Assembly: GCF_001316005.1 (NCBI RefSeq)
Contig: NZ_BBBJ01000001.1
Location: forward strand, 1 to 64,000
Origin: Vulcanisaeta distributa JCM 11217
Lineage (GTDB): Archaea > Thermoproteota > Thermoprotei > Thermoproteales > Thermocladiaceae
DNA length: 64,000 bases
Direction of reading: 5' to 3'
A program made the position numbers and the translations under genes. Shown here piece by piece: positions 19,008 to 29,037 of this stretch (position 1 is the first letter of the stretch; each line of letters begins with the position of its first letter). Below the pieces are notes generated by a model. It saw only the letters and a list, made by a program, of their open reading frames with translations. It was not told the origin of the DNA and made no database searches.

Positions 19008-19367
19008 GTGGGTCACGTATTTGTTAGCATTCGCTTTAGGGGGGGTAGGGATGAGTTCACAATGGAGAGGGTGCTAGTGGATACAGGAGCCTCATTCACG
19101 GTAATGCCCCTGGAATTGGCTAAGGAACACTTCATAGAGACTCCCTTCGAGGTTGAGGTTAGGCTGGGTGATGATAGGATGGTGAAGGCTAGGGTGTTCA
19201 TTGCTGAGGCTGAGATTGAGGGTAGGAGGGGGGGCCCGGTCAGGATACTCGCGTTCAGTGGCGCAATGCCCGTGATCGGCGTTGATACCTTGGAGACCCT
19301 TGGGCTCAGGGTCGACCCAGTGACTGGTAAAATTGAGAAGACGGAGTACTACATGCTATTTGTATGA
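19008..19367 (+). CDS. retropepsin-like aspartic protease, second copy
   Basis: Same family as the 12937 gene: MGHVFVSIRFRGG at the start, active site VLVDTGASFTVMP, flap VRLGDDRMVKARVFI, and MPVIGVDTLETLGLRVDP near the end. It follows ATPase 2 by 45 bases. Compared with its paralogue it has one extra Gly in IEGRRGGPVRI, exactly at a G7 (19228-19234). GTG start at 19008. Substrate unknown. Confidence 0.75.
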   Translation: MGHVFVSIRFRGGRDEFTMERVLVDTGASFTVMPLELAKEHFIETPFEVEVRLGDDRMVKARVFIAEAEIEGRRGGPVRILAFSGAMPVIGVDTLETLGLRVDPVTGKIEKTEYYMLFV

Positions 19368-19403
19368 TGATTTACGTGAGTGCTAGGGTCATCACCATCT
19401 AAT

Positions 19404-19869
19404 TTAGGCATTACTTAGGAAGTCCTCCTCGGAGAGAACGTTATTGATTGGTTCACCCTCACGCATTAGGAATTGTATGAGACTTTTATCCCTGGTTAAT
19501 AACTTTAAATCCCTGGTGACGGCTGTGGCATATAGAAGCAAGTCTATCAAGTCATTGAATCCCCCCCTGCGCTTAAGCTTGAGGGCCTTAATGTAACCAT
19601 CAATTGTTGGTTCAGTAAGTATGAATTCATCACTTATGATTTTTAACCCTCCTCACCACGGTATCCTAATCATAATTAAGTCTGGAGAGCTTACCCAGGA
19701 TCTCAATAATGCTGTACTGCGTATAATAAAACTCAGCCCTAAACCTCTTCCTAACCCTTGATAGTGCAATTAATACCTCATCCACACCCTTAACATTAAC
19801 ACCCACAATAGGTAAGAGATAAGTCGTATCAAGAAGTATCCGAATCCCCCCCGCCCCCCCAATACTCAT
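19404..19869 (-). CDS. PIN-domain toxin, interrupted
   Basis: PIN ribonuclease paired with the AbrB-type antitoxin upstream. The N-terminal part reads RILLDTTYLLPIVG, then QYSIIEILGKLSR. The C-terminal part (19404-19655) reads FNDLIDLLLYATAVTRDLKLLTRDKSL, with the expected acidic residues. Between them are an in-frame TAG (19666-19668) and a one-base shift at GGG near 19650. Two G7 runs at the start (coding strand, 19845-19859) add two Gly. It may be a decayed toxin. Confidence 0.6.
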
Positions 19870-20095
19870 TCTGCAACTCCTCGGACTCCCTTTCAAACTC
19901 CTCAAAGGTCACCTCAGCGAACTTTTTAAACTTCAATGCATACTCAAATGGATCCTCAACACGCTCAATGATTATCCTACCACCATCAACCCTTAAAACA
20001 ACGTAATCACCCTCAGAAATACCCACCGCCTCAGAAATTGCCTTGGGTATGTAAATAGTATTCTTCCTAGAAACCCTAACCCTAACCTCCAGCAT
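19829..20095 (-). CDS. AbrB/MazE-type antitoxin
   Basis: Swapped-hairpin AbrB domain in MLEVRVRVSRKNTIYIPKAISEAVGISEGDYVVLRVDGGRII, followed by a toxin-binding helical tail (VEDPFEYALKFKKFAEVTFEEF). It overlaps the PIN gene by about 40 bases and should form a toxin-antitoxin operon that represses itself. The tail contains two adjacent G7 runs giving WGGGGD. Confidence 0.8.
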   Translation of the reverse strand: MLEVRVRVSRKNTIYIPKAISEAVGISEGDYVVLRVDGGRIIIERVEDPFEYALKFKKFAEVTFEEFERESEELQNEYWGGGGDSDTS

Positions 20096-20162
20096 ACCTT
20101 AGCTATTAATAACTTAAGCCTTAAATTATTTCTCACAGAAATAATTAAGTCTCAGGTACTTA

Positions 20163-20698
20163 TTAAGCCCTGTACTGCCCAAGCAACCTCCTTAACTCAC
20201 TAACCTCCTGTTCTAGCCTCTCGTCCCAGACGTCTAGGAATAACTCCTTAATCGTTAAGACCCAGTTAACGATCTCGGTGATGTCATCCTTAACCTCATC
20301 AGGGTCCCTATAATCGACTAAGTTCGGGTCGAAGCCGTTGTAGGAGAATCTATGAAGCATCAATGCGGTTTTTACTATGACTTCCACTTCTATGCCCAGT
20401 CTCTTCAGGTCCTTAGAAATACCTACTAACCCAGTGGTTGGTGCCGAGTAACCCACGTCCTCATACCAAGCCCTCCTCCTCTCATCAACCCCCCCCTCTA
20501 TGATCTTGACGAAATTCTTAACAACCAATGCACTGACTATAGACTTAACGCTCATGAACGCCTTAGCCGAAGCATTCTGAATCATGCCCCTACCCAGCAT
20601 CTCCAGCGCTAGTCTAGCCTCGGTTAAGCCGTCAAGGACCTTGGCATAGACATATGCCCTGGGGGGTCCCTCTTATAATCTAAGTAACCAACCTCCAC
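20163..20698 (-). CDS. PaREP1 family protein, second copy, one frameshift
   Basis: N-terminal part from GTG at 20698 (VEVGYLDYKRDP); the frame changes at a six-base run (20661-20666), where seven or four restores AYVYAKVLDGLTEARLALEM. The body contains GMIQNASAKAFMSVKSIVSAL and the second family signature LMLHRFSYNGFDPNLVDYR. About 178 residues. It is a more divergent subgroup than the copies at 946 and 58553. It sits inside the toxin-antitoxin cluster. Function unknown. Confidence 0.72.
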
Positions 20699-20719
20699 AT
20701 TGAAAACACCGCAAATTAC

Positions 20720-21199
20720 TTAATAACGCTTTTTAGAAATTCTATCCCTAAACACCCTATAATACACATGATCCAAGTCGGACTCACCCAGAATCCTCAC
20801 GTACATGTGGGCGATCAACCTACGTGCTAGCTCCCAATCAATGGCGTAAATGGGCACGCCATCCCTTAAAACCACGTACACCAACTCATTGGGTGCCCTG
20901 CCTAGGTCTACGAGGTCCACCTTATCCACAGGTACACCGAGCGCGTCAGCTAAATCCTTGACCAAGCCAACAACCTCCTCATGGTTAAGCGGGTTCTTTG
21001 CGAGAACCGCAATATCGTAATCACTATCCTCCCTAGCGCTACCCCCCCTGGCGCGACTACCAAAGAGAATCGCCAACACCACGCCATACTTAACGAAGAC
21101 CCTATTAAGTAACTCATTAAGTGTTGGCGGGTCAATACCACTCCTATCAATTAACGATAACAACTGATTCACCAAAGTGGGTATATTCCTAAGAACCAA
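20720..21199 (-). CDS. mntA: MntA-type nucleotidyltransferase
   Basis: Minimal nucleotidyltransferase, the antitoxin of HepT/MntA modules, which AMPylates the HEPN toxin. The catalytic motif is LFGSRARGGSAREDSDYDIAV, with the third acidic residue in KVDLVDLG. A G7 (21042-21048) adds a Gly compared with the family GSRARGxxxxSDxD spacing. It is 159 residues with an added C-terminal helix. It overlaps the HEPN frame upstream; adding one G near 21200 would fuse the two proteins, as in the 45032 gene. Confidence 0.82.
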   Translation of the reverse strand: MVLRNIPTLVNQLLSLIDRSGIDPPTLNELLNRVFVKYGVVLAILFGSRARGGSAREDSDYDIAVLAKNPLNHEEVVGLVKDLADALGVPVDKVDLVDLGRAPNELVYVVLRDGVPIYAIDWELARRLIAHMYVRILGESDLDHVYYRVFRDRISKKRY

Positions 21200-21530
21200 G
21201 CCCTCAAACCCAGCAGTTCATCCCTGCTAAAGGACCTATATGCATGGGCAAGCATATTCCTATTAACGGCGACACCCTTAATTAACTCCCTAACCTCATC
21301 ACTTATTAACCCACGCTCATAAAGGACATCAGCCAAGCCAGCATAGCTAGGGGGGGCTTCCTAAGACCAAGCTCGGCAACCACCATGGCTAGCACGTCAA
21401 GCACATCCTGATGCACCGCGTAGAGCAACCACCTAATGGCATACTCCTGAAAAACATCGTTAACTTCAGCTAACCTACTCAAGTCATTCAACTCCTCAGA
21501 AATTCTGGAGATCAAAGCCCTAATCTCCAT
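21169..21530 (-). CDS. hepT: HepT-type HEPN ribonuclease, one frameshift
   Basis: HEPN toxin partner of MntA. The catalytic RX4HXY motif is RNMLAHAYR near the C-terminus, after the frame change. The N-terminal part is MEIRALISRISEELNDLSRL...YAIRWLLYAVHQDVLDVL. C7 at 21351-21357 (coding strand) is out of frame; eight or five would join LRKP(P)SYAGLADVLYERGLISDEV. Expected to cleave RNA when not modified. Confidence 0.75.
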
Positions 21531-21842
21531 GTTAGATTATTAAGCCACGGACCAGGTAATAAATACTTCATATCATAATGCTAGTTTAAGGAGTCTAAGG
21601 TTTATAGGCTATGAGTCCTAAGTCAACTCGCAGCATAATTAACTAAGGGAGATTAAGAGTATCTATGAAAACCTGTATTTTATTTTACTTAAGGTTATTG
21701 CCTCCATGGTTCTACTAAGCCAAACCTAAGGTATCTCCAAAACGCATTTGATAACATTAATTTTAAGCTTAAAATGGGAAAAATTATTTATTTTTTAAGG
21801 TAATAATCTGAGTGAGCGTTGAACAATGATGATAATCTCGAA
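21531..21842. other. AT-rich intergenic region
   Basis: Nothing coding or RNA-like recognised. Strongly AT-rich between 21640 and 21800. It separates the toxin cluster from the secreted-protein operon, whose last gene ends at 21843. Confidence 0.4.
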
Positions 21843-23194
21843 TTAGCCCTGGTAGTTAATGTAGGTGGTGGCCCAATTAGCGTAATCGCCTTTTTCTGTT
21901 TCGGCTTCAATGCCAAAGGCGTACAATTGATTTGGGGGGGTGAAGTAATAGCTCGTTAATTGATAACTGAAGTAGGATTCCTGGCCATTATTGAGGTCGA
22001 TGGCGTAACCAATAAAGGTCTTGTTGCTCGGGTAGTAAGTGACGCAGATGAGTATGTAATCACCAGGGCTGGGCTTTACAACACCGGTACCCGTTAAGAC
22101 ATGGGATTTTATGTTTCCATCCCACTCCTGGATAACGTATACAACCCATTGATGGGGATTTCCCTGGGGTGTCCATTGAATGACAACGTAGTAATTACTC
22201 ACACCGCCGATTACCGGGTTCAGCATGCCATACAGTGTTGGGCCGGTATTCCCCCCCGCTATAGTTCCTGACTTAAATGACGTATTCTTGCTTGTATAAT
22301 TAACTGGATGCCAATTCTTTGATGCCGTGTTATTTTCCATTACGAAGAAGTATGTGTAATAGCCCGTACCTGGTGGTGAAGTACCTGAACTATACGTGCC
22401 CAGTATGGTTATGGTCACGGGATTACCCGCGTAAGTTTCGTTCCAAAACATACCAGCAGCAACGTCAGGTGTTGTCGGGGGGGTTAAATCAAGCACTGGT
22501 TGAGTGATACTGCTCGTACTACCCCCCCAGTAATTACTTGTGCTCCCTGGCCCGTAATAAGTGGGGGGGTAACCCTTCGTATTAGTCACGTAATAATGCG
22601 TGACGTGCCAAGTCTGCTGTCCATTTAGTAGGTTCATTACGTTTGATGTGGGTGGGTTTATGGTTTCTGTGAATCTGTAGTAATAAGTAACCCCACTGGT
22701 TGGTGAGTAGCTGTATTGACCGTTGAGTGTGATGGTGCTCGTTACCGGACTACTTAGCACGAGCTTCTGTATTAGCAGGTTTTGACCAGTCCTTAGGTTT
22801 ATGCTTCCCTGGCCTGGGTATATCTGTGTGCCATTAATGTAGTCGTAGCTCACAATGGTGTTTGTGCTGAGGGTCATGGTTATGTTACCTGCCGTGCTCG
22901 CATTTAGTACCACAAGTGGTGTGGTCAATACGTAACCACTCGTTGTGCTCATGGTATACGCGGTTATTGTGGAGGAAAATCCGCTTGAAGTTGGGCCCCC
23001 CATGACACACTACCACATGGATTTGAGCTGCTCAATGCAGTTATTGGGGATTTTATGGGAGTTGCACGTACGGAGTTATTGTATAATACTATTACGTCGG
23101 CGAGTACTGACATACTCAGTATAAGTGATAGTAATATTATTACTAAGGTCAATGGCACTTTCGTGGAAAGGGCGTTATTCCTCCTCATACTCAC
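21843..23194 (-). CDS. secreted surface protein, one frameshift
   Basis: The N-terminus from 23194 is a signal peptide (PLTLVIILLSLILSMSVLA) followed by DVIVLYNNSVRATPIKSPI. A six-base run at 22995-23000 breaks the frame; four gives SWGPTSSGFSSTITAY. The rest (to 21843) is a Thr/Ser/Gly/Tyr-rich beta protein with many sequons and a lectin-like stretch (GTGVVKPSPGDYILICV, YAFGIEAETEKGDYANW). About 450 residues. The mature start resembles that of the small protein at 24762, so both may be subunits of one surface structure. Confidence 0.65.
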
Positions 23195-23945
23195 TCGCCT
23201 GAGACATTATTGGTGAATTCCTCAACCCGGTCCTAACCAACTCCGCGATAGCATCCTCAATGCTAACCTCCCTCCTCTCTATCGACTTACCATTAGTCTT
23301 TATCAGGACTAACTTACCATCATCCATAAGTACCCGTGCATTACCAACGCTTAAGCTACTATCTTCCTCAACGTAATAAACACCGACGCTCCTCAATATA
23401 GCCTTAACCGTGATTAATGGATTCTCATTAAGTGCATGCCTATGCCTCACCATAATTACTACCTGTAGATCGAGCCAATGGGCCCTAGTTACCGCGTTCA
23501 TGATTGTTAATGCCATAAATATTAACAGTAAGTATAGCGGAGGTCCCCATATAACCCTGTATGGTATTAAGACGTAGTCATAGCCATTTGGCGTCGGAAT
23601 TATCATGTACCCACGAAACACTAAGTATCTCTCCTGGAACATAAATGTGGCAATTAGGAGGGTAATCACGATAACCAGGAATACCAGGGATAAATAAAGG
23701 GAATACACAGTCCTTCTATGAATAATGGGGGGTGACCGTGCTTGCGAGCGTGAACGCTACCACACCCCCCAAGTTAGCGGCAGCGGAATTAATGAAGATT
23801 CGCCGAATAAAGTTGTTACGAAACCCCCCCAGGGCATTAATCTCATTGAGTAATTAAGACCCTTCAGTGCCCAAATCGGTGTGAAAAACCACAGGGCGAT
23901 GAAGGCAATCCCAAGCACCAGTGTTATTAGGACCTCAAGTCTCAT
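23175..23945 (-). CDS. membrane protein of the surface operon, two frameshifts
   Basis: The N-terminal part (from 23945) has helices LEVLITLVLGIAFIALWFF and, after a shift at C6 23765-23770, LTWGVVAFTLASTVTP. After a second six-base run at 23727-23732 it continues as YSLYLSLVFLVIVITLLIA, then LYLLLIFMALTIMNAV, and ends in a cytoplasmic domain with SIEDAIAELVRTGL. About 257 residues if joined. It overlaps its neighbours at both ends. Likely an export or assembly partner; no family recognised. Confidence 0.5.
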
Positions 23946-24749
23946 TAACCATCACCCTGCATAATCGCATTACCTAATTGCACGTATTGCGTGATATTTC
24001 CACTTGGAAATACGTAAGTTAAGATGCTGGGCATGTAAAGCACGTAAATAAATCCCTGCTTAAGGTTACAGGAATGTACTTGATTTGTGTATTTCCTAAT
24101 TGGTATCGTAATGTTGATGGTGCCGATACCCTGAGGTATGTAGATGGTAATGTTTGGATTTACGGCATCGAACACTAGGTAGCCAGGTATGGTATTTTTT
24201 GTGAACATGGAAATTGATTGAGGTTTGATTATGGCTGGGGGTCAATGTTGAGTAATTAATACCTATTGTTAAGTTGCAATCCTCATAATGTGCATAGGCA
24301 ATAGTTACATTATTAACAACGTGGATCGGTGTAACGTCAAAGAACGCGATGTAGGCAGGATTACCATTGAGGTATCCCCTGATTAAACCCCTAACACCCG
24401 TACCCGATAAGGATAGGTACTGTGGGATTAATGGGAATTGAATAATTATTGTTCCATTATTGGCTATTGTCAAATTACCCACCTGCCCGGTACCGAGTAG
24501 TTCCACCCAACCATTAATTGGTGTGAAGTCCCAATTGCCAGGATCAATAATTTTAATGATCACCGTCACACCACTCGCCTGCGCATTTATTGATTCAACC
24601 TTAGCATATGGGGGGGCATCCTCCAACGTCCTATAATGCACTAGGGATGGGGCTAGCTGAGACGTGCCCCCCCAAATTAGGATTAGGGCAAGGATGATAG
24701 AGAGTATGGAGATAAGGAGGAAGATTTTAAAGGGTGATTTTAAAGCCAC
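23945..24749 (-). CDS. membrane-anchored extracellular protein, one frameshift
   Basis: One N-terminal helix (IFLLISILSIILALILIWGG), then an extracellular beta-rich domain with sequons (NLTIANNGTI, NVTIAYAH, NITIYIP). G5 at 24237-24241 (plus strand) shifts the frame; four gives LTPAIIKPQSISMFTKNTIPG and the protein ends at 23945. About 268 residues. It touches the start of the next gene. Unknown function within the surface operon. Confidence 0.6.
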
Positions 24750-24761
24750 AACATGATCACC

Positions 24762-25441
24762 TTACGGTACCGGTACGGTGGCGTTGGATATTACGTTGTA
24801 ACCAAGTAACACGTTAACAGTCTCGCTTGTTGTGCTTGTTATTGGGGCGTTGGGTATTACGTACATACTAATGCCATAGTTAGTATTAGCGCTTAATGAG
24901 CATGGAGCATTACTACTTGGCGTGCTGCCTGGCGCCACGTAACCATTGTAGTAATACGCTGTCCAGGTACCAGTGCTTGTTGAGTACGTAAGTACTATGG
25001 TACAGACTATGGCGCTGCTGCTCGTGATGTCCGTGTTATTTAGGTATATGTATAGCGAACTTATTGCTGAGGAGCCCGTGCTCGATACTGCATTACCACT
25101 AAGTGTTGATGGAACGTATAAGTACCCACTTGCAAGTGCTTTAGTACGCCAATATTCACGAAGTACGCACCACTTGAGTTGGTGAGCTTTATGTTAACCT
25201 GAAAACCCGCATAGTACGGGCTACTACCTGACGTTAATGGTAGGTCATTACCCGTGAAGGTTACGTAGGAGTTATTACCGTTAGGTCCTGTCAGGAATTT
25301 CAGTGGCACAGTTTGTGAGACATTTATCTGGCCCTGATAAACAAACACAACATCAGCCAGCGCCACGCCTGTCACTATGGCGAACGCTATTATTGCTAGC
25401 ATTGCTATTCTCCTCTTCTGCATTCTACTCCCTAACTTCAT
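24762..25441 (-). CDS. secreted small surface protein (possible filament subunit), one frameshift
   Basis: Signal peptide IAMLAIIAFAIVTGVALA, then DVVFVYQGQINVSQTVPLKF and a Ser/Thr/Asn-rich beta domain. The frame is lost near 25147 at an A run (three A; four gives VLKALASGYLYVPSTLSG) and then runs to 24762 with ETVNVLLGYNVISNATVPVP. About 226 residues. First gene of the operon. Size and composition resemble secreted pilus/filament subunits of Thermoproteales (TasA/camelysin-like bundling pili), but this is inference. Confidence 0.6.
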
Positions 25442-25621
25442 ACCTTTCTCTATTTTTTAATTCTGTTTAAAAGCCTTTCTTTCAATCTAAAATAATAACC
25501 CACACGAATTATTTTATCAATGAGGAAAGAATTAATGAGGTAATTAACCAATTATCTAAGAAATGCCGTGTAAATCCTCGTAATGAAGATCGTTAGGTTA
25601 TCCAAGTTATAGGTGTACTTT

Positions 25622-25640
25622 AAGACAAAGCTTAAAATGC
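25622..25640 (+). promoter_or_regulatory. TATA box for the NuoI-like gene
   Basis: aagacaaagcttaaaatgc, with the box centred near 25633, about 27 bases before GTG 25660. This favours that codon as a leaderless start. Confidence 0.45.
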
Positions 25641-25650
25641 CCAGGTTGTA

Positions 25651-26247
25651 GTGGGTCCTGTGGTCATAAAGATTAAGCCACCAAGGGGGGGAACGCTTGC
25701 CGAGGACATTATTTATCATGCGAAGGCATTAATCACGGGTTTTAAGGAGGCTGTGGAACCGAATAGATTGACGATACAATACCCGCGCGAGATTAGGTGG
25801 GTTCCTGAGAGGTTTAGGGGTTGGATAATGCTGGATATTAAGAAGTGCATAAGCTGCTTCCAGTGCGCCTGGGCCTGTCCCGTGAACGCAATCCAAATGT
25901 ATAGAGCTCCTAACGGTAAGTTTTACCCAGGTATTAGGTATACGGAGTGCATACTGTGTCACTTCTGTGTTGATGCGTGCCCAGTCGGTGCCCTGATCCC
26001 CCCCACGCCTATTCATGACATTGCCTACGTCGACTTTGATGAGGTTAAGTTTAAGCCCGAGGATATGTCTAGGCCTCCTGAGTATGTCTTTGATGAGTCT
26101 GAGAGGATTATTAAGTATGAGATTAAGAATGGCAAGTTGCTAAAGATAGCCCTTCCCAAGGATGAGATTAAGAAGAGACTTGAAGAGCTTGATAAGGTTA
26201 TTGAGCAGTCTGGCGGTGCTACCGCCGCGGCTGAGTCATCAGCGTGA
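25651..26247 (+). CDS. NuoI-like 4Fe-4S ferredoxin
   Basis: Two [4Fe-4S] motifs, CISCFQCAWACP and CILCHFCVDACP, in the arrangement of the complex I 23-kDa subunit (NuoI), with the family's upstream KALITGFKEAVEP and YPREIRW. A long charged C-terminal tail ends in an Ala/Ser-rich stretch. GTG at 25651 or, better placed for leaderless transcription from the box at 25626-25638, GTG at 25660. No other complex I genes are adjacent. G7 at 25685-25691 encodes RGG. Confidence 0.85.
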   Translation: MGPVVIKIKPPRGGTLAEDIIYHAKALITGFKEAVEPNRLTIQYPREIRWVPERFRGWIMLDIKKCISCFQCAWACPVNAIQMYRAPNGKFYPGIRYTECILCHFCVDACPVGALIPPTPIHDIAYVDFDEVKFKPEDMSRPPEYVFDESERIIKYEIKNGKLLKIALPKDEIKKRLEELDKVIEQSGGATAAAESSA

Positions 26248-26311
26248 TCAATGCATCGCCCCCAGTTTAGAGAGTAATTAGTTAATACCTTGTTTTTTAT
26301 TTTCTCAATTA

Positions 26312-26910
26312 ATGAGTATTAAGGTTAGGGTTGGTATTAGGGTTCCCAAGTTCCCCCAGCGTCATTAGTGGTGGTATTCGTATACTCAGTGAGTATAACT
26401 TTGACTTTGGTGTTCAGCTTGATAGGGCTAAGCTCCTCAAGCTCATTGCCTTTGGTGTGGCTAGCCCTACGGAGCTTATTAGGAGGTTGAACATGCCCAG
26501 GGCCAGGGTTTTCAGGTACTTAAACGCCCTCATTAGGCGTGGTTGGTTGGTTAGGAAGGATGGTGGTTATTACCTGGCGGCCACGATATTCCTAGTCTAC
26601 AGGGTTAAGGAGCTTGGTGATTACGCGGTTCTCGAGGTTCTCAATGATAAGGGGGGCAATTGTTGATCAGAGGGCTGGGCTTGTAATTATTAATGGTAAG
26701 GAGTCACCAAGGGCCTGCCCAAGGTGCCCATTACTCCAGGAATGCACCAATAATATTAAGAGTATTAGCAGGTCGTTGGGCGTTACCATCAAGTCCATAA
26801 CGCCTGCCGATGCGTACCTCGAGTTAATTAGTACAATAATTAATGAGGGTCTTGTTAAGATTCTTCTGAATGATTATATTGATCTTCACGTTAATAGTGA
26901 TTCAACGTAG
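26312..26910 (+). CDS. winged-helix regulator with cysteine cluster, two frameshifts
   Basis: The N-terminal half is a winged helix: LLKLIAFGVASPTELIRRLNMPRARVFRYLNALIRRGWLVRKD. The C-terminal half has a Cys cluster, ACPRCPLLQEC, and further helices. Shifts: C5 near 26353 (four gives VPKFPSVISGG) and G6 at 26651-26656 (five gives LNDKGAIVDQRAG). Joined, it has about 199 residues from ATG 26312. The cysteines could bind zinc or an Fe-S cluster, suggesting a redox- or metal-sensing transcription factor. Confidence 0.65.
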
Positions 26911-26944
26911 TTTTTATTTGATAAATATGGTAACTTAGTGTGTT

Positions 26945-27832
26945 TTAACGTATGTACTGCTTGATTAGTTTAACGACTTCGGTGGGCGTCTTGGCAACGG
27001 GGACGTTAACCTCCTGGAATGCCTTAACCTTGCTTTCGTAGGACCCCCCCATTCCCATGCTAACGATGGCTCCAGCATGCCCCCCCATCCTCTTACCTGG
27101 TGGTGCTGTCCTGCCCGATATGTAGGCCACCACAGGCTTCGTGACCTTCCCAGACCCTATGTACTGAGCGAGTCTCTCCTCCATTGTCCCGCCTATCTCG
27201 CCAATGACCACTATGTACTTCGTCTCCGGGTCCTCCTCGAACATCTTCACGACTTCAAGCATGTCCGTGCCAATTATTGGGTCTCCGCCGATACCGACGA
27301 CAGTTGACTGCCCAATCCCCGCCTGGGTTAGGTGGTAGGATATCTCGTAGGTTAGGGTGCCGCTCCTCGATACGATACCGACGGGCCCAGACTTCGTGTA
27401 TATGTGGTTTGGTAGTATCCCAACCTTAGACCTTAGTGGGCTTACAACTCCTGGGCAGTTGGGCCCTATTATCGTGACTCCCTTCCTTTTTGCGTAGTTT
27501 ACGAATTTCAAGGCATCATGTATTGGTATGTGCTCTGTAATAATCACTATTAGCTTAATTCCAGCGTCAATTGCCTCATAGACGGAGTCAGCCGCGAATT
27601 GTGCTGGTACGAAGATTATTGACGTGTTTATGTCGGGGGGGAACTTCCTCAGTGCCTCCTCAACTGTGTCGAAAACAGGTACTCCGTGGACCGTCTGACC
27701 ACCCTTACCTGGTGTGACTCCAGCCACAACCTTAGTGCCATACTGAAGCATGTACTGCGTATGTCTTGAGCCCTCCCTACCTGTTATTCCCTGGACCAGT
27801 ACCTTCGTATTCTCATTCACGAGTATTGCCAT
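26945..27832 (-). CDS. sucD: succinate-CoA ligase (ADP-forming) subunit alpha
   Basis: CoA-binding subunit that carries the phosphohistidine. Motifs: [40 protein letters not shown], and the active-site region [11 protein letters not shown]. In the family this region is KRMGHAGAI; the extra Gly coincides with C7 at 27080-27086, and another at 27044-27050 lengthens GMGSYES to GMGGSYES. Start at 27832 ([14 protein letters not shown]). It overlaps the sucC stop region closely. TCA cycle or reductive/dicarboxylate pathways. Confidence 0.95.
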   Translation of the reverse strand: MAILVNENTKVLVQGITGREGSRHTQYMLQYGTKVVAGVTPGKGGQTVHGVPVFDTVEEALRKFPPDINTSIIFVPAQFAADSVYEAIDAGIKLIVIITEHIPIHDALKFVNYAKRKGVTIIGPNCPGVVSPLRSKVGILPNHIYTKSGPVGIVSRSGTLTYEISYHLTQAGIGQSTVVGIGGDPIIGTDMLEVVKMFEEDPETKYIVVIGEIGGTMEERLAQYIGSGKVTKPVVAYISGRTAPPGKRMGGHAGAIVSMGMGGSYESKVKAFQEVNVPVAKTPTEVVKLIKQYIR

Positions 27833-27837
27833 GCCCA

Positions 27838-28975
27838 TCACCTCGCCAGCGCCTTTGATAATGCATCCATCGCCTCCTCAGCGGTTTCATAGGTTTTAAG
27901 CCCTATCTCAGCCAGTATCCTCCTGCCCTCCTCCTCATTAGTGCCCTTTAGCCTAATGAATATTGGCTTGTTAGTCTTAACTTCATTCAATGCCTCAACA
28001 ACTCCCCCTGGCAACCTCGTCGCACCTAGTTATTCCGCCAAATATGTTTATTAAAACGGCCTTTATCCTGTCGTCAGTTAATAGCATCTTCAACCCCTCC
28101 CTAACCGAGTCCTTACTAGCTCCACCACCAACATCAAGGAAGTCGGCTGGTTCATGGCCGAACTCCTTAACTAGGTCCATGGTTGCCATCGTTAAGCCAG
28201 CGCCATTGGCCATGATCCCCCCCACGTAGCCTGTCAACTCCACGTAGTGTAACCCGTACTTCCTTGCCTCAAGCTCCTCCGTCGTGTAGTCACTATCTTC
28301 AACGCTAATGTCCGGATGCCTATAGAGTGAGTTATCATCGATCATGACCTTAACATCTAAAGCCACTAGCTGGCCATCGGTTGTTAGTGCGAGTGGGTTT
28401 ATCTCCACGAGCTCAGCATCGTATTCCGTAAATACCCTGTACATGGCCTTAGCTACTGTTACAAAGTCTTGGGCGGCGGAACCCTCCAAACCAAGCTTCT
28501 GAGCTACTCCCCTGATCATGTAGTCCCTAAGTCCCTCGTAATCATCTATGTAAAGCCTAATTATCTTCTCAGGGCTTCTCCTGGCCACCTCCTCAATATC
28601 AATACCACCCTCTGTGGACGCAAGCATTAGATAGCCCCCCCTATTCTCCCTGTCCAGGGTTATGGATACGTAGAGTTCCTTGGCCACGTTAACCCCCCCC
28701 TCCTCAAACAAGACCTTCCTAATTGGGTAGTCTTGAATCACCTTACCCAGGTAATCCCTGGCGGCGTTCTCCGCATCCTTAATTGTATCAACTCTCCTCA
28801 CTAAACCCATCTTGGCTCTTCCTGCAAAGGGTACCTGGGCCTTGGCGAATAATGGGAATTTAAGGGTATTGAGTATGTCTATATCGTCAAGGCTCCTAAC
28901 TATAGCACCCCCCCTGGGTATCTTAACGCCGTATTTATTCAGTAATTCCTTACCCTTATACTCAAGGAGTCTCAC
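27838..28975 (-). CDS. sucC: succinate-CoA ligase (ADP-forming) subunit beta, one frameshift
   Basis: ATP-grasp subunit. Motifs: [66 protein letters not shown] and [15 protein letters not shown]. At 28004-28008 five C stand where four gives [14 protein letters not shown], continuing to a stop at 27838. C7/C8 runs at 28217, 28635, 28693 and 28908 each insert one Gly ([28 protein letters not shown]) relative to the family. GTG start at 28975 fits a TATA box 28 bases upstream. Confidence 0.95.
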
Positions 28976-28993
28976 GTTAAACTACGCAAAATA

Positions 28994-29010
28994 GCCTTAA
29001 TTTAAGCATT
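28994..29010 (-). promoter_or_regulatory. TATA box for sucCD
   Basis: Minus-strand reading atgcttaaattaaggct, centred about 28 bases before the GTG of sucC, typical of leaderless archaeal genes. Confidence 0.5.
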
Positions 29011-29037
29011 TACATTATTTATAAACGTGACTGAGAA

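Noticed and set aside
24973-25185. Plus-strand frame with a hydrophobic start within the secreted-protein operon
   Set aside because: It is the complement of the frame-corrected 24762-25441 gene, which has a clear signal peptide and sequons.
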